Origin: Burkholderia sp. BCC0322
GTDB lineage: Bacteria > Pseudomonadota > Gammaproteobacteria > Burkholderiales > Burkholderiaceae
Length of the DNA: 64,000 bases
Reading direction: 5' to 3'
Assembly: GCF_902833045.1 (NCBI RefSeq)
Contig: NZ_CADFDU010000008.1
Span: 1-64,000, forward strand
Part shown: positions 1 to 7,827 of the stretch, piece after piece
Layout: each line of letters opens with the position of its first letter
Numbering within the stretch: the stretch's first letter is position 1
Program-made: the position numbers and the translations under genes
Notes under the pieces: generated by a model
The model's input: only the letters and a program-made list of their open reading frames with translations
Told to the model about the DNA's origin: nothing
Database searches by the model: none

Positions 1-30
1 ATCCGGGTATGACATTTGGTGTAGTAGCTT

Positions 31-71
31 TTTAGAAATGTCGTGTTCTAGCCATTTAGAAATGTCGTGTT
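31..71. repeat. Two 17-bp direct repeats near an IS end
   Basis: The sequence TTTAGAAATGTCGTGTT occurs at 31-47 and again at 55-71, a 24-bp period. It lies about 50 bp before the start of the ISNCY-type transposase fragment, so it may be part of that element's terminal region. The outer end of the element lies outside or at the edge of the window, so terminal inverted repeats cannot be confirmed. Confidence 0.6.
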
Positions 72-119
72 TGAACCTCGGTAAGCTTGCCGGCTCCCCG
101 TCAGATCATGGAGCCGGCG

Positions 120-476
120 ATGCACCGAACAGCACTAGTGACATTGAACATGCGAGAACTCGACCGTCTGAAGGTCATCCAGGCTGTAGTGGATTCGTGG
201 CTGAAGCCTGGCCGCGCGGCCGAACGTCTGGGCCTGACGGTCCGGCAGATCGAACGGCTAGTGATTCGGTACCGGGAATCTGGCGCGGTTGGACTGACGT
301 CGCGCAAACGTGGTCGTCCGGGGAACCGGCGATTGGACGAGGAACTGGCTCGGCGAGCGCTGACGATCATTCGCGAGCGCTACGCGGATTTTGGCCCGAC
401 GCTGGCCTGCGAGAAGTTGTCCGAGTGCCATGGCATCCAGCTGGCCAAGGAGACGGTACGGCGGCTGATGACGGAT
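120..476 (+). pseudogene. ISNCY-family transposase, N-terminal fragment
   Basis: The frame from the ATG at 120 encodes the start of an ISNCY-type transposase: a MRELDRLKVIQAVVD opening, a helix-turn-helix around GRAAERLGLTVRQIERL, a GRPGNRR linker and an ERYADFGPTLACEKL segment. Family members run to several hundred residues with a downstream DDE catalytic domain. Here similarity stops near 476, after KETVRRLMT, and the frame runs into unrelated sequence to 521. The gene is therefore truncated and cannot encode an active transposase. A second, shorter copy of its HTH region lies at 3179-3268. Confidence 0.8.
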
Positions 477-622
477 GGACGACCATCTCATTCCACTTGT
501 CACATCATACGAAATAGTTAGATACTAGTAATGTTTATGAAGTCAATTTGGAAGAATAGCCGAGTGGCAACAATCTCGGTCACGCGTGTCATGCTTTCCG
601 CAACTCCCGAAGGCAAAGCGTG

Positions 623-665
623 TTGACTTTGTCAACTTTAAAATCAGTTTGACTTTTTCGTCAAA
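623..665. promoter_or_regulatory. Two TTGAC/GTCAA inverted repeats upstream of the bacteriocin gene
   Basis: TTGAC-TTT-GTCAA lies at 623-635 and TTTGAC-TTTTTC-GTCAAA at 648-665, both perfect inverted repeats, in the AT-rich 60 bp before the ATG at 692. They share the half-site TTGAC and could be operator sites or RNA hairpins. TTGACT at 623 also resembles a -35 element, but no convincing -10 lies at the right distance. No LexA-type CTGT-N8-ACAG box, the usual control of colicins, is evident here. Confidence 0.45.
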
Positions 666-691
666 AAACCAATCGCTACCGGGACCGTTAG

Positions 692-1771
692 ATGAAAAGA
701 AGACACTTTCTTGGGGCCTCCACTGCTTTATTGGCAAGCAGTCCTATTCGAACATTCGCGCAAGGACACGGTCCAGTCGACGATCTTTTGCCACCAATTA
801 ACGTTTCAGCACCGACCGAACTTGCCCTCCCCATAGCCACGCCTAATGGCCCCGCCGGAGGGTATCATTGGGCAATAAATGGAGATAATATTCGCGGCGG
901 CATATTTCAAATTGGCAAATTCAGATTAGTCAATGGAAAGAAAATTCTCGAAGCTGCTGCTGCCGGACGGTCGCGCGACGTGCTTTATGAATTTGGGTAT
1001 GGGATGGAGCTTGCAAGCAAACAAGTTGTTCAAGCGCAAATTGCAACTTATGCCCTTTTCACTTCCTGGATTGCAGACATGGGCTGGCAAGGCATCACTG
1101 GCGCAAACCAGTATGGCCTCTCCGATACGACGTTTAGTGGCCTCACAACAGCATTTGGGTTGTTCAGTGACTACTATTTCAGTCACCTCCCGACTCCACC
1201 CATTGAGAGTTTTAAATTCTACGCCACTCCATTTTTCACCCTTTCAGCATACTACAATTGGATTCGGGGAAACGGAGATCCAAAATCAGTCGATCTTAAA
1301 TCTTTGAGGCTTGGAATCGGCGTTCAGCAGATATCTCCGATAAGGGACATTATCGTCAACGATGGCATGGGACCTGGAACCTATCGAATAGATGCCCGGT
1401 TCAGCACCAATTTATTGAGCGACCAAGAGTTGATTGTCGGGTCGGCACTTGGGCGAGTGAGCGGCCACATCCAAGGAGAGCTATTTTTAGGAAGTGATGA
1501 TAGTTTCTATTTCAGAGGAGAATACACACTTAATCCAGACAAATTCGATTTTGACGCTTCACGGTCTCGTCCGTCGATACAAGAGGCATTGACTACGTTC
1601 GTCCGAAAAATTGGAGAATTTACTGATCACAAAGATTTCATGATCTATTTTACCGGGTCGCAACCACTCAACGTCAACGGAACGAGAGCCAGCATCAAAG
1701 CAATGAATCCAGATGGCACGCCAGCGGCGGTTCATACGCCACGAATCGGTGGTTTCGGGCGCAGACCATAA
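692..1771 (+). CDS. Colicin M-like lipid II-degrading bacteriocin with Tat-type signal
   Basis: Predicted 359 residues. The C-terminal ~180 residues follow colicin M in order: a YYNWIRGNG segment (about 187-194) like HYLWGNG, then IRDII (217-221), and then the catalytic region DKFDFDASRSR (283-293) in place of colicin M DKYDFNASTHR. Colicin M cleaves the lipid II undecaprenyl-phosphoryl bond in the periplasm and so blocks peptidoglycan synthesis. The two key Asp and the Arg are present; the usual Tyr is Phe285 and the usual His is Ser292. The N-terminus MKRRHFLGAS...FAQ is a twin-arginine-type signal, absent from classical colicins, so the product may be exported rather than released by lysis. 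Base composition is clearly AT-richer than its neighbours, which suggests transfer. The next gene is a candidate immunity gene. Identification is from alignment by eye. Confidence 0.78.
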   Translation: MKRRHFLGASTALLASSPIRTFAQGHGPVDDLLPPINVSAPTELALPIATPNGPAGGYHWAINGDNIRGGIFQIGKFRLVNGKKILEAAAAGRSRDVLYEFGYGMELASKQVVQAQIATYALFTSWIADMGWQGITGANQYGLSDTTFSGLTTAFGLFSDYYFSHLPTPPIESFKFYATPFFTLSAYYNWIRGNGDPKSVDLKSLRLGIGVQQISPIRDIIVNDGMGPGTYRIDARFSTNLLSDQELIVGSALGRVSGHIQGELFLGSDDSFYFRGEYTLNPDKFDFDASRSRPSIQEALTTFVRKIGEFTDHKDFMIYFTGSQPLNVNGTRASIKAMNPDGTPAAVHTPRIGGFGRRP

Positions 1772-1798
1772 ATCGATTTTACTGACCCTCGAACCGAC

Positions 1799-2188
1799 AT
1801 GAGGAAAGCTGAGAAGCTCTCCTCATGCCAAAAAACCCGATTTTTTGATTATGGGGTAATTTTGACAAAAAAAATACTGAAATACTCGATCGGTTCCATT
1901 GGTGCATTATTGATTTGCGCATTGGTCTTATTTGCCGTTTTGATCTATGTCAAAAATTGGGATGGCGGAGATGGTGCGTGCCCTCAAATGAGTCGTCGCG
2001 AAATAACGGGATTCGTTGAAGAGTACGCAAAACAAAATGGCTCATCAAAAGTTATTTTTGATGAAAATTTCGAATACATCACCGACCTCCACCAATGGAA
2101 GGTTCCGTATCGATCTGATGGCCATCGGTATATCGCGAAAATGACGTGCCTTGGAATCATTCTTGATAATGTGGGGCCGTATGATTGA
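1799..2188 (+). CDS. Candidate membrane-anchored immunity protein for the colicin M-like toxin
   Basis: Predicted 129 residues from ATG 1799. An alternative TTG at 1862, preceded by GGGG, would give a 108-residue protein starting just before a membrane segment (IGSIGALLICALVLFAVLIY). After this single helix come about 80 polar residues with two cysteines, one in GACPQ and one near the end in MTCLG. This layout matches the colicin M immunity protein Cmi: N-terminal anchor, small periplasmic domain and two cysteines that form a disulfide. The gene starts 27 bp after the toxin stop on the same strand and shares its low GC. I see no clear sequence identity to Cmi, so the immunity role rests on position, size and topology. 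Confidence 0.6.
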   Translation: MRKAEKLSSCQKTRFFDYGVILTKKILKYSIGSIGALLICALVLFAVLIYVKNWDGGDGACPQMSRREITGFVEEYAKQNGSSKVIFDENFEYITDLHQWKVPYRSDGHRYIAKMTCLGIILDNVGPYD

Positions 2189-2410
2189 CTCCAACTTCCG
2201 CCCGTGATATCGGGTTGGCAGCGGCAAGATGACAGGCCCGCTTCGAAAAGTCATGGTTCGTGGTCTCGAGAAAGCGGACCAACCACTGCCATCTAACGAT
2301 GGCGGCCTACAAGCTGACGCGATTGAGATCGTTTGCCGCATAGCGCCCGCACTTCGCGCTCGATCGACTGCAGCCGGCCGACCAGCTTGCGCACCGGTCA
2401 GCTCGCGCGC

Positions 2411-2503
2411 GGCATCGTGACCGCACGGCCAACGGCGTGCTCTTCATGACGCTTGAGGACGAGACGGGCTAGGTCAACGTGATCCTGTGGCCCTGTCTGT
2501 TGG
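2411..2503 (+). pseudogene. Remnant resembling the 3' part of error-prone polymerase dnaE2
   Basis: One frame reads RTANGVLFMTLEDETG, then a TAG stop, then VNVILWP. This resembles the conserved segment near the end of DnaE2-type polymerases (GTANGV.F.TLEDETG..NVIVW). The preceding GIVT of that segment lies in another frame, so there is at least one frameshift plus the stop. Only about 30 codons are recognisable; the rest of 2189-2570 shows no gene. It is debris within the mobile region. Confidence 0.45.
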
Positions 2504-2569
2504 GGGCAGTTTCGGAAAGAGGCGCTCGGCGCTGCGATGCTGGCCGTGTACGGCGTATGGCAGGCAGAA

Positions 2570-3150
2570 CGTTCCGCTGATTCGCGAGCAAAGTCGATGC
2601 AGCTGTTCGAGGATGGAATCGGCTGACGCGGTCCAGACGAACGGTTTGCAGTTTTCGTTGTAGTGGGAGACAAAGTGATCGATTCGCTTGATCAGTTGTT
2701 TGACCGAGCCGAACGAGCCTCTCCGGATCGCTTTGTCGGTGATCAACGCAAAGAAGCGTTCGACCTGGTTGAGCCACGAACTGTAGGTACGAATGAAATG
2801 CATGTGCCAGCGGGGGCATGCCGCCAGCCACGCCTTGACCTTCGGAGGCTTGTGACTGCCGTAGTTGTCGACGATGCAGTGCACGTCGAGTTCGGCTGGC
2901 ACGGCTTTGTCGATTTCGCGCAGGAACTAAAGGAATTCCTGATGTCGATGACGTGGCTTGCAGGTAGCGAGCAAGGCACGATTGAGCACATTCAGAGCGG
3001 CAAACAACGTCGTGGTGCCATGACGGACGTAATCGTGAGTGACGCCTTCGACGTAGCCGAAACCCATCTGCAGCATAGATTGCGTGCGCTCGAGCGCCTG
3101 ACACTGGCTCTTCTCGTTCACGCACAGCACCAGCGCGTTCTGCAGTGGAC
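2570..3150 (-). pseudogene. IS630-family transposase, truncated and with an in-frame stop
   Basis: On the minus strand the frame reads LCVNEKSQCQALERTQ, GYVEGVTHDYVRHGTTTLFAA and CKPRHRHQEFL, then TAG (near 2927), then continues in the same frame with FLREIDKAVPAELDVHC, DNYGSHK, TYSSWLNQVERFFALITDK and HYNENCKPF. These are the consecutive DDE blocks of IS630 transposases (Asp of the DEKSQ block, here NEKSQ; Asp of DNYGSH; Glu of NQVERFF). The first Asp is replaced by Asn, the N-terminal DNA-binding part is missing, and the TAG interrupts the middle. The copy is inactive. Confidence 0.85.
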
Positions 3151-3178
3151 TCAGGTTTGAAATGTCCGCTTTTGGGGT

Positions 3179-3268
3179 GCGGCCGAACGACTGGGCCTAA
3201 CGGTCCGGCAGATCGAACGGCTAGTGATTCGGTACCAGGAATCTGGCGCGGCTGGACTGACGTCGCGC
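3179..3268 (+). repeat. Second copy of a 90-bp ISNCY transposase segment
   Basis: Bases 3179-3268 match 216-305 in the same orientation with only four substitutions and no gap. They encode the same HTH stretch (AAERLGLTVRQIERLVIRYQESG). The copy begins abruptly after the IS630 remnant and ends 42 bp before the emrB stop codon. The two copies bracket the whole bacteriocin/IS630 block as direct repeats about 2.96 kb apart. Confidence 0.9.
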
Positions 3269-3309
3269 GATGACCAGCATGGGTCGGAACGGGCCGCGCA
3301 GCGCCCTCT

Positions 3310-4848
3310 TCATCGTTTTGCGGCGGCACCGGGGCCGAACGGCGGACGGGCGAGCCAGACCACCGCGATCACCGCGAGATACACGCAGCCGAGCGCGAAC
3401 GAAACGTCGTTGAACGAGATCTGGTACGCCTGTGCGTCGACCAGGTTGCTCAGCAGCGTGGCCGCGCGTTGCGGATCGCCACCGCCGAGCCGGGCGACTT
3501 CCGCTCGCACGGCCGGATCGAACGCACTCACGTGCTCGCTGAGCTGCGCGTGATGCAGGATCGCGCGCCGGTCCCACAGGAACGACGTGATCGACACCGC
3601 GAAGCTCGCGCCGAGCGTGCGCAGGAACGTCGACAGGCCGGAGCCGGCGGTGATCTCGTCCGGCTTCAGGTCGGACAGCAGGATGCTGTTGATCGGCATG
3701 ATGAACAGCGCGAGGCCGAGGCCCTGCAGCAGCTGGATCAGCGCGACGTGCGTGAAGTCGATGTCGGGCACGAAGCCCGCACGCAGGAACGACGACGTAC
3801 CGAGGATCGCGAATGCGCAGCACACGAGCACGCGCATGTTGAAGCGTGGCGCGTACTTGCCCATGAACGGCGTCATCAGCACCGGGATCACGCCCATCGG
3901 CGCGACCGCGAGCCCGGCCCAGAATGCCGTGTAGCCGAGTGTGCGCTGCAGCCACTGCGGCACGATCACGTTGACCGCGAAGAATGCCGAATACGCGAGC
4001 ACGAGCGTCAGCGTGCCGGCCGCGAAGTTGCGGTGCGCGAAGAGCCGCAGGTTCACGATCGGATTCGGTTCGTTGAGTTCCCAGATCAGGAACAGCGCGA
4101 TGCCGAACGCGGCGACCACCGACATCACGACGATGAACGTCGAGTTGAACCAGTCGGCTTCGTTGCCTTTGTCGAGCACGATCTGCAGCGCGCCGACGCC
4201 GACGATCAGCGCGGCGAGGCCGACATAGTCGACGCGCGCGGCAACCGTCGTCTCGACGCGCGCACGCATCTGCGCGAACACGCACATCGCGGCGAACACG
4301 CCGATCGGCAGGTTGATCAGGAACGCCCAGCGCCACGCGTAATGCTCGGTGACCCAGCCGCCGAACACGGGCCCCGCGATCGGCGCGACGACGGTGACCA
4401 TCGCGATCATCGACAGCGCGAAGCCGCGTCGCTGCGGCGGGTAGATCGACAGCATCAGCGCCTGCGTGGTCGGGATCATCGGCCCCGCGACCAGGCCCTG
4501 CAGCGCGCGGAACGCGACGAGCTGCGGCAGGTTCTGCGCGAGGCCGCACAACAGCGACGCGAACGTGAACGCGAGCGTCGCCCACACGAACAACCGCACC
4601 TGCCCGACGCGCTTGACGAGAAACCCGGTCAGCGGCAGCGCGATCGCGTTGCTGACCGAGAACGTCGTGACGACCCACGCGCTCTGCGTCGTGCTCACGC
4701 CGAAGTTGCCGGCGATCGTCGGCAGCGACACGTTCGCGACGGTGCCGTCCAGCACCTGCATGAAGACCGCGAGCGCGAGGCCGAAGGTCGTCAGCCCGAC
4801 GCTCGACGGACGAAAGCCGCTGTCGGCGGCCGCCATCGCGCCGCTCAT
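3310..4848 (-). CDS. emrB: DHA2-family MFS multidrug efflux transporter (EmrB type)
   Basis: Predicted 512 residues. The hydrophobic profile fits the 14-helix drug:H+ antiporter family. The DHA2 signatures are visible: LAVFMQVLDGTVANVSLP in helix 1, the NAIALPLTGFLVKRVGQ region of loop 2-3 and GPVFGGWVTEHYAWRWAF in helix 5. The start at 4848 overlaps the emrA stop by 4 nt (ATGA), which supports it. It works as the inner-membrane pump of a tripartite system with the EmrA adaptor and the outer-membrane factor encoded just upstream. Its 3' end lies next to the transposon debris but the gene is intact. The substrate cannot be read from sequence. Confidence 0.93.
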   Translation of the reverse strand: MSGAMAAADSGFRPSSVGLTTFGLALAVFMQVLDGTVANVSLPTIAGNFGVSTTQSAWVVTTFSVSNAIALPLTGFLVKRVGQVRLFVWATLAFTFASLLCGLAQNLPQLVAFRALQGLVAGPMIPTTQALMLSIYPPQRRGFALSMIAMVTVVAPIAGPVFGGWVTEHYAWRWAFLINLPIGVFAAMCVFAQMRARVETTVAARVDYVGLAALIVGVGALQIVLDKGNEADWFNSTFIVVMSVVAAFGIALFLIWELNEPNPIVNLRLFAHRNFAAGTLTLVLAYSAFFAVNVIVPQWLQRTLGYTAFWAGLAVAPMGVIPVLMTPFMGKYAPRFNMRVLVCCAFAILGTSSFLRAGFVPDIDFTHVALIQLLQGLGLALFIMPINSILLSDLKPDEITAGSGLSTFLRTLGASFAVSITSFLWDRRAILHHAQLSEHVSAFDPAVRAEVARLGGGDPQRAATLLSNLVDAQAYQISFNDVSFALGCVYLAVIAVVWLARPPFGPGAAAKR

Positions 4849-6215
4849 CGCACGGCCTCCGCACGCGCTGCCGCCGGCAGGTTCGCATGGATGACGTCGG
4901 CGATCAGGCTGTCGGCACGCGCGAGCTCGTCGCGGTACACGTCGGTGTGGAATACCGGCGCGCGCTGCTCGCGATGCGACAGCATCGCACCGCCGCGGTC
5001 GTGCTGGTCGACGCGTGCGTGCATCGACAGGCCGATGCGCAGCGGATGCGCGTCGAGCTGCGCCGGGTCGGTCAGTTCGATGCGGACCGGCAGCCGCTGC
5101 ACGATCTTGATCCAGTTGCCGGTCGCGTTCTGCGCGGGCAGCAGCGAGAACGCGCTGCCGGTGCCGATGCCCAGGCTCTGCACGCGGCCGGTGTAGCGCA
5201 CCGCGTCGCCGTACAGGTCGGCGGTCAGTTCGACCGGCTGCCCGATACGCATGTGCTCGAGCTGCTTCTCGGTGAAGTTCGCGTCGACCCACAGCTCGCG
5301 CAGCGGCACGATCGCAAGCAGCGGCACACCGGGCGACACGCGCTGCCCGACCTGCACCGTGCGCTTCGCGACATAGCCGGTGACGGGCGTGACGACGTCG
5401 GTGCGCGCATGCGCAAGGTAGGCGGCCCGCAGCCGTTCGGCCGCGGCCTGCACGTCCGGATGTGACGCGACCGCGGTGTCGTCGATCAGCGCCTTGCTCG
5501 TCTGGTGCTGCTCGCTCAACGTCGCCAGCGCGCTCTGCGCCCCCGCGTATGCACTTTGCGCGGACGTCAGCGTGTCGCGAGCATGCGCGAGTTCCTCGCG
5601 TGAAATCGCGCCGGTGCGGCCGAGATCCTCGCGGCGGCTGTAGTCGGCCTTCGCCTTGTCGAGCGCGGTGCGGCGCGTGTCGAGTTCAGCGCGTGCGCCG
5701 TCGATGCTGTTCGCGAGCCCGCGCTCGTTGCTGTACAGGCCGCGCACCTTGCGCACCGTTGCCGCGAGATCGGCCTGCGCGGTCGCGAGCGCGATCTGCG
5801 CGTCGCTCGGGTCGAGACGGACGAGCGGCGTGCCGGCGCGTACGAGGTTGCCGTCGTCCGCGTCGATCGATACGACGGTGCCCGTCACCTGCGGCGTCAG
5901 CTCGACGACGTTGCCTTGCGCGTACGCGTTGTCGGTGGATTCGTACCAGCGTCCGACGATCGCGTACCAGATGCCCCAGCCAATGATGCCGAGTGCGAAC
6001 ACGGCAACCAGCGCGCGCACCAGATGCTTGCGCCGCGCAGGCGGTGGCGGCGGCGTCGCAGGCGCGCCACCTCCCGGTGCCGGTTGCGTGCGGGCATCGG
6101 GCCCGCCCGGCGCGCGCGGCGTCGTGGTGTGGTCGGCCGCCGGCTGCTGGCGGACGCTGGCGGGATCGGTGGCGTCCGGTCGCGCGGGAGTCTGCAGGGA
6201 GTTGTCGCTGCTCAT
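4845..6215 (-). CDS. emrA: EmrA-type membrane fusion protein (HlyD family)
   Basis: Predicted 456 residues. A proline/alanine-rich cytoplasmic N-terminus of about 60 residues is followed by one membrane helix (VRALVAVFALGIIGWGIWY). Then come a biotinyl-lipoyl half-motif (YAQGNVVELTPQVTGTVVSI), a long alpha-helical hairpin (about residues 130-260), the second lipoyl half (PVTGYVAKRTVQVGQRVSPG) and a beta-barrel domain. It links the EmrB pump to the outer-membrane channel across the periplasm. The N-terminal extension is longer than in E. coli EmrA (390 residues). It sits between the outer-membrane factor gene (9 bp gap) and emrB (4-nt overlap), so the three are one operon. Confidence 0.93.
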   Translation of the reverse strand: MSSDNSLQTPARPDATDPASVRQQPAADHTTTPRAPGGPDARTQPAPGGGAPATPPPPPARRKHLVRALVAVFALGIIGWGIWYAIVGRWYESTDNAYAQGNVVELTPQVTGTVVSIDADDGNLVRAGTPLVRLDPSDAQIALATAQADLAATVRKVRGLYSNERGLANSIDGARAELDTRRTALDKAKADYSRREDLGRTGAISREELAHARDTLTSAQSAYAGAQSALATLSEQHQTSKALIDDTAVASHPDVQAAAERLRAAYLAHARTDVVTPVTGYVAKRTVQVGQRVSPGVPLLAIVPLRELWVDANFTEKQLEHMRIGQPVELTADLYGDAVRYTGRVQSLGIGTGSAFSLLPAQNATGNWIKIVQRLPVRIELTDPAQLDAHPLRIGLSMHARVDQHDRGGAMLSHREQRAPVFHTDVYRDELARADSLIADVIHANLPAAARAEAVR

Positions 6216-6224
6216 GGTTCGATG

Positions 6225-7724
6225 TCAAGGACGTTGGGAAGGAGTGGCGGCAAGCGCGGCGTCGTCCGGCTCGGCGCGGAAGCCGCCGCCGAGCGCGGCG
6301 ACGAGTTGCAGCGACTGGTCCGCGCGCTGTGCGCGCAGCGCGGCGACCTCGCGGCTCACGACCAGCAGTTGCTGGCGCACGACGAGCGCGTCGAGGTAGC
6401 TGCCGACGCCGGCCCGGTATTGCGCGTCCGCGAGCCGCCACGCATCGGTGGCGGAGTCGAACGCACGCTGCTGGGCATCCGTCTGCACGGCCAGCGAATG
6501 CAGCCGGTGCAGATCGTCGGCCACCTCGCCGATCGCACCGATCAGCGTCTTGTTGTAGCCGGCGACCGCGAGGTCGTATTGCGCGTCGCGCCGGCGCAGC
6601 ACGCCGCGTCGTTCACCGCCGTCGAAGATCGGCAGGCTCACGGCCGGGCTGGCGTTGTAGGTGCGCGACGCGGCCTGGAACAGCGAGGCGCCGCCGCGCG
6701 TCGCGAGCCCGATCAGCGCGGCGAGACTGACGTTGGGCAGGAAATCCGCACGAGCGGCTGCGACGTTGCGGCTGGCTGCCTCGACTCGCCAGCGCGCGGC
6801 GACGAGGTCGGCGCGCCGGCCGAGCAGCGCGGCAGGCAGGTCGGCCGGCACCGCGAGCGCAGCGGCCGGCAGCGGCGCGGGCCGCACGAGTGCGAGACCG
6901 CGATCGGGGCCCGCGCCGAGCAGGATCGCGAGCGCGATGCGCGCGCTGTCGATCGCCTGCGCGGTACGGGCCTGCTCGCGCGTCGCGGCCGCGACTTCGC
7001 TTTCCACCTGACGCTGCTGCGCGACGTTGTCGATGCCTTTCGCGACGCGCTGGCGCGTAAGCGTGAGCGCTTCGTCTGCACGTTCGTATTCGGCCCGTGC
7101 GACGTCCTGCTGATCGAATGCGTACGCGAGATTGACGTAGGCGCGCGCAACGTTGACCGACAGCAGCACGCGTGCGGCCTGTGCATCGACCTGCGCGGCG
7201 CGCGCTTCGCCGAGCGCGGCTTCCCACGCGGCACGGCGGCCGCCCCACAGATCAAGATCCCAGCTCAGGCCGAGATTGATCTCGCGCGTGTGGCTGAAGA
7301 AGCCGCCGCCCTCGCCCGATGAAAACTGGGTGCCGGACAGCCGCTCGGCCTTCGCGCTCGCGCGGCCGACGAGGTGCGGCAGCCGCGCGGCCCGTGCCTC
7401 GATCACCAGCGCCTGCGCTTCGCGTGCGCGCGCATCGGCGGTCGCGAGATCGGGGTTGCCGGCGAGCGCCTCGTCGATCAGTGCACTCAGTTGCGCATCG
7501 TTCAGCGCGCGCCACCAGTCAGCGGCCGGCCAGTCGGCGGCCGGTGCGTGCGCGAGGCTGCGCGATGCGGCAAGCGTATCGGCGCCGCGCAGCGTGCCGG
7601 CCGGCGCGAGCCCGTCGCGGCTCGCGCACGCGCCGAGCACGACGAGCGCCGCGGCGACGGCGATTCGCGACATGACGCGCAGTGCGCCGGCATCGCGTGT
7701 CCAGGGAGCAAGTGCTGCACGCAT
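6225..7724 (-). CDS. NodT/OprM-family outer-membrane efflux lipoprotein
   Basis: Predicted 499 residues from the ATG at 7724, which has an AGAGGA ribosome-binding site. A later ATG at 7673 would remove 17 residues. A lipoprotein signal ends in VLGACAS, so Cys is the likely lipidated residue. Two outer-membrane efflux repeats follow, typical of TolC/OprM channels, with helical stretches such as AAWEAALGEARAAQVDAQAARV and the conserved GRRADLVAARWRVEAA. It is the first gene of the efflux operon, with emrA 9 bp downstream, and forms its exit duct. Transcription probably starts in the 103-bp gap shared with the divergent AraC gene. Confidence 0.9.
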   Translation of the reverse strand: MRAALAPWTRDAGALRVMSRIAVAAALVVLGACASRDGLAPAGTLRGADTLAASRSLAHAPAADWPAADWWRALNDAQLSALIDEALAGNPDLATADARAREAQALVIEARAARLPHLVGRASAKAERLSGTQFSSGEGGGFFSHTREINLGLSWDLDLWGGRRAAWEAALGEARAAQVDAQAARVLLSVNVARAYVNLAYAFDQQDVARAEYERADEALTLTRQRVAKGIDNVAQQRQVESEVAAATREQARTAQAIDSARIALAILLGAGPDRGLALVRPAPLPAAALAVPADLPAALLGRRADLVAARWRVEAASRNVAAARADFLPNVSLAALIGLATRGGASLFQAASRTYNASPAVSLPIFDGGERRGVLRRRDAQYDLAVAGYNKTLIGAIGEVADDLHRLHSLAVQTDAQQRAFDSATDAWRLADAQYRAGVGSYLDALVVRQQLLVVSREVAALRAQRADQSLQLVAALGGGFRAEPDDAALAATPSQRP

Positions 7725-7827
7725 CGCATTCCTCTGCTTCGTATCGGTTTGAACACGACACGCATTGTTGGACGCTCCCGGACAAAGCTGATAATGTTGT
7801 TTAGACAAAAAATAATGAATTCCGGCC

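Noticed and set aside
3469-5196. Long plus-strand frame across emrB and emrA.
   Set aside because: Arg/Ala/His-rich low-complexity product typical of antisense frames in GC-rich genes; the minus-strand proteins match known families end to end.
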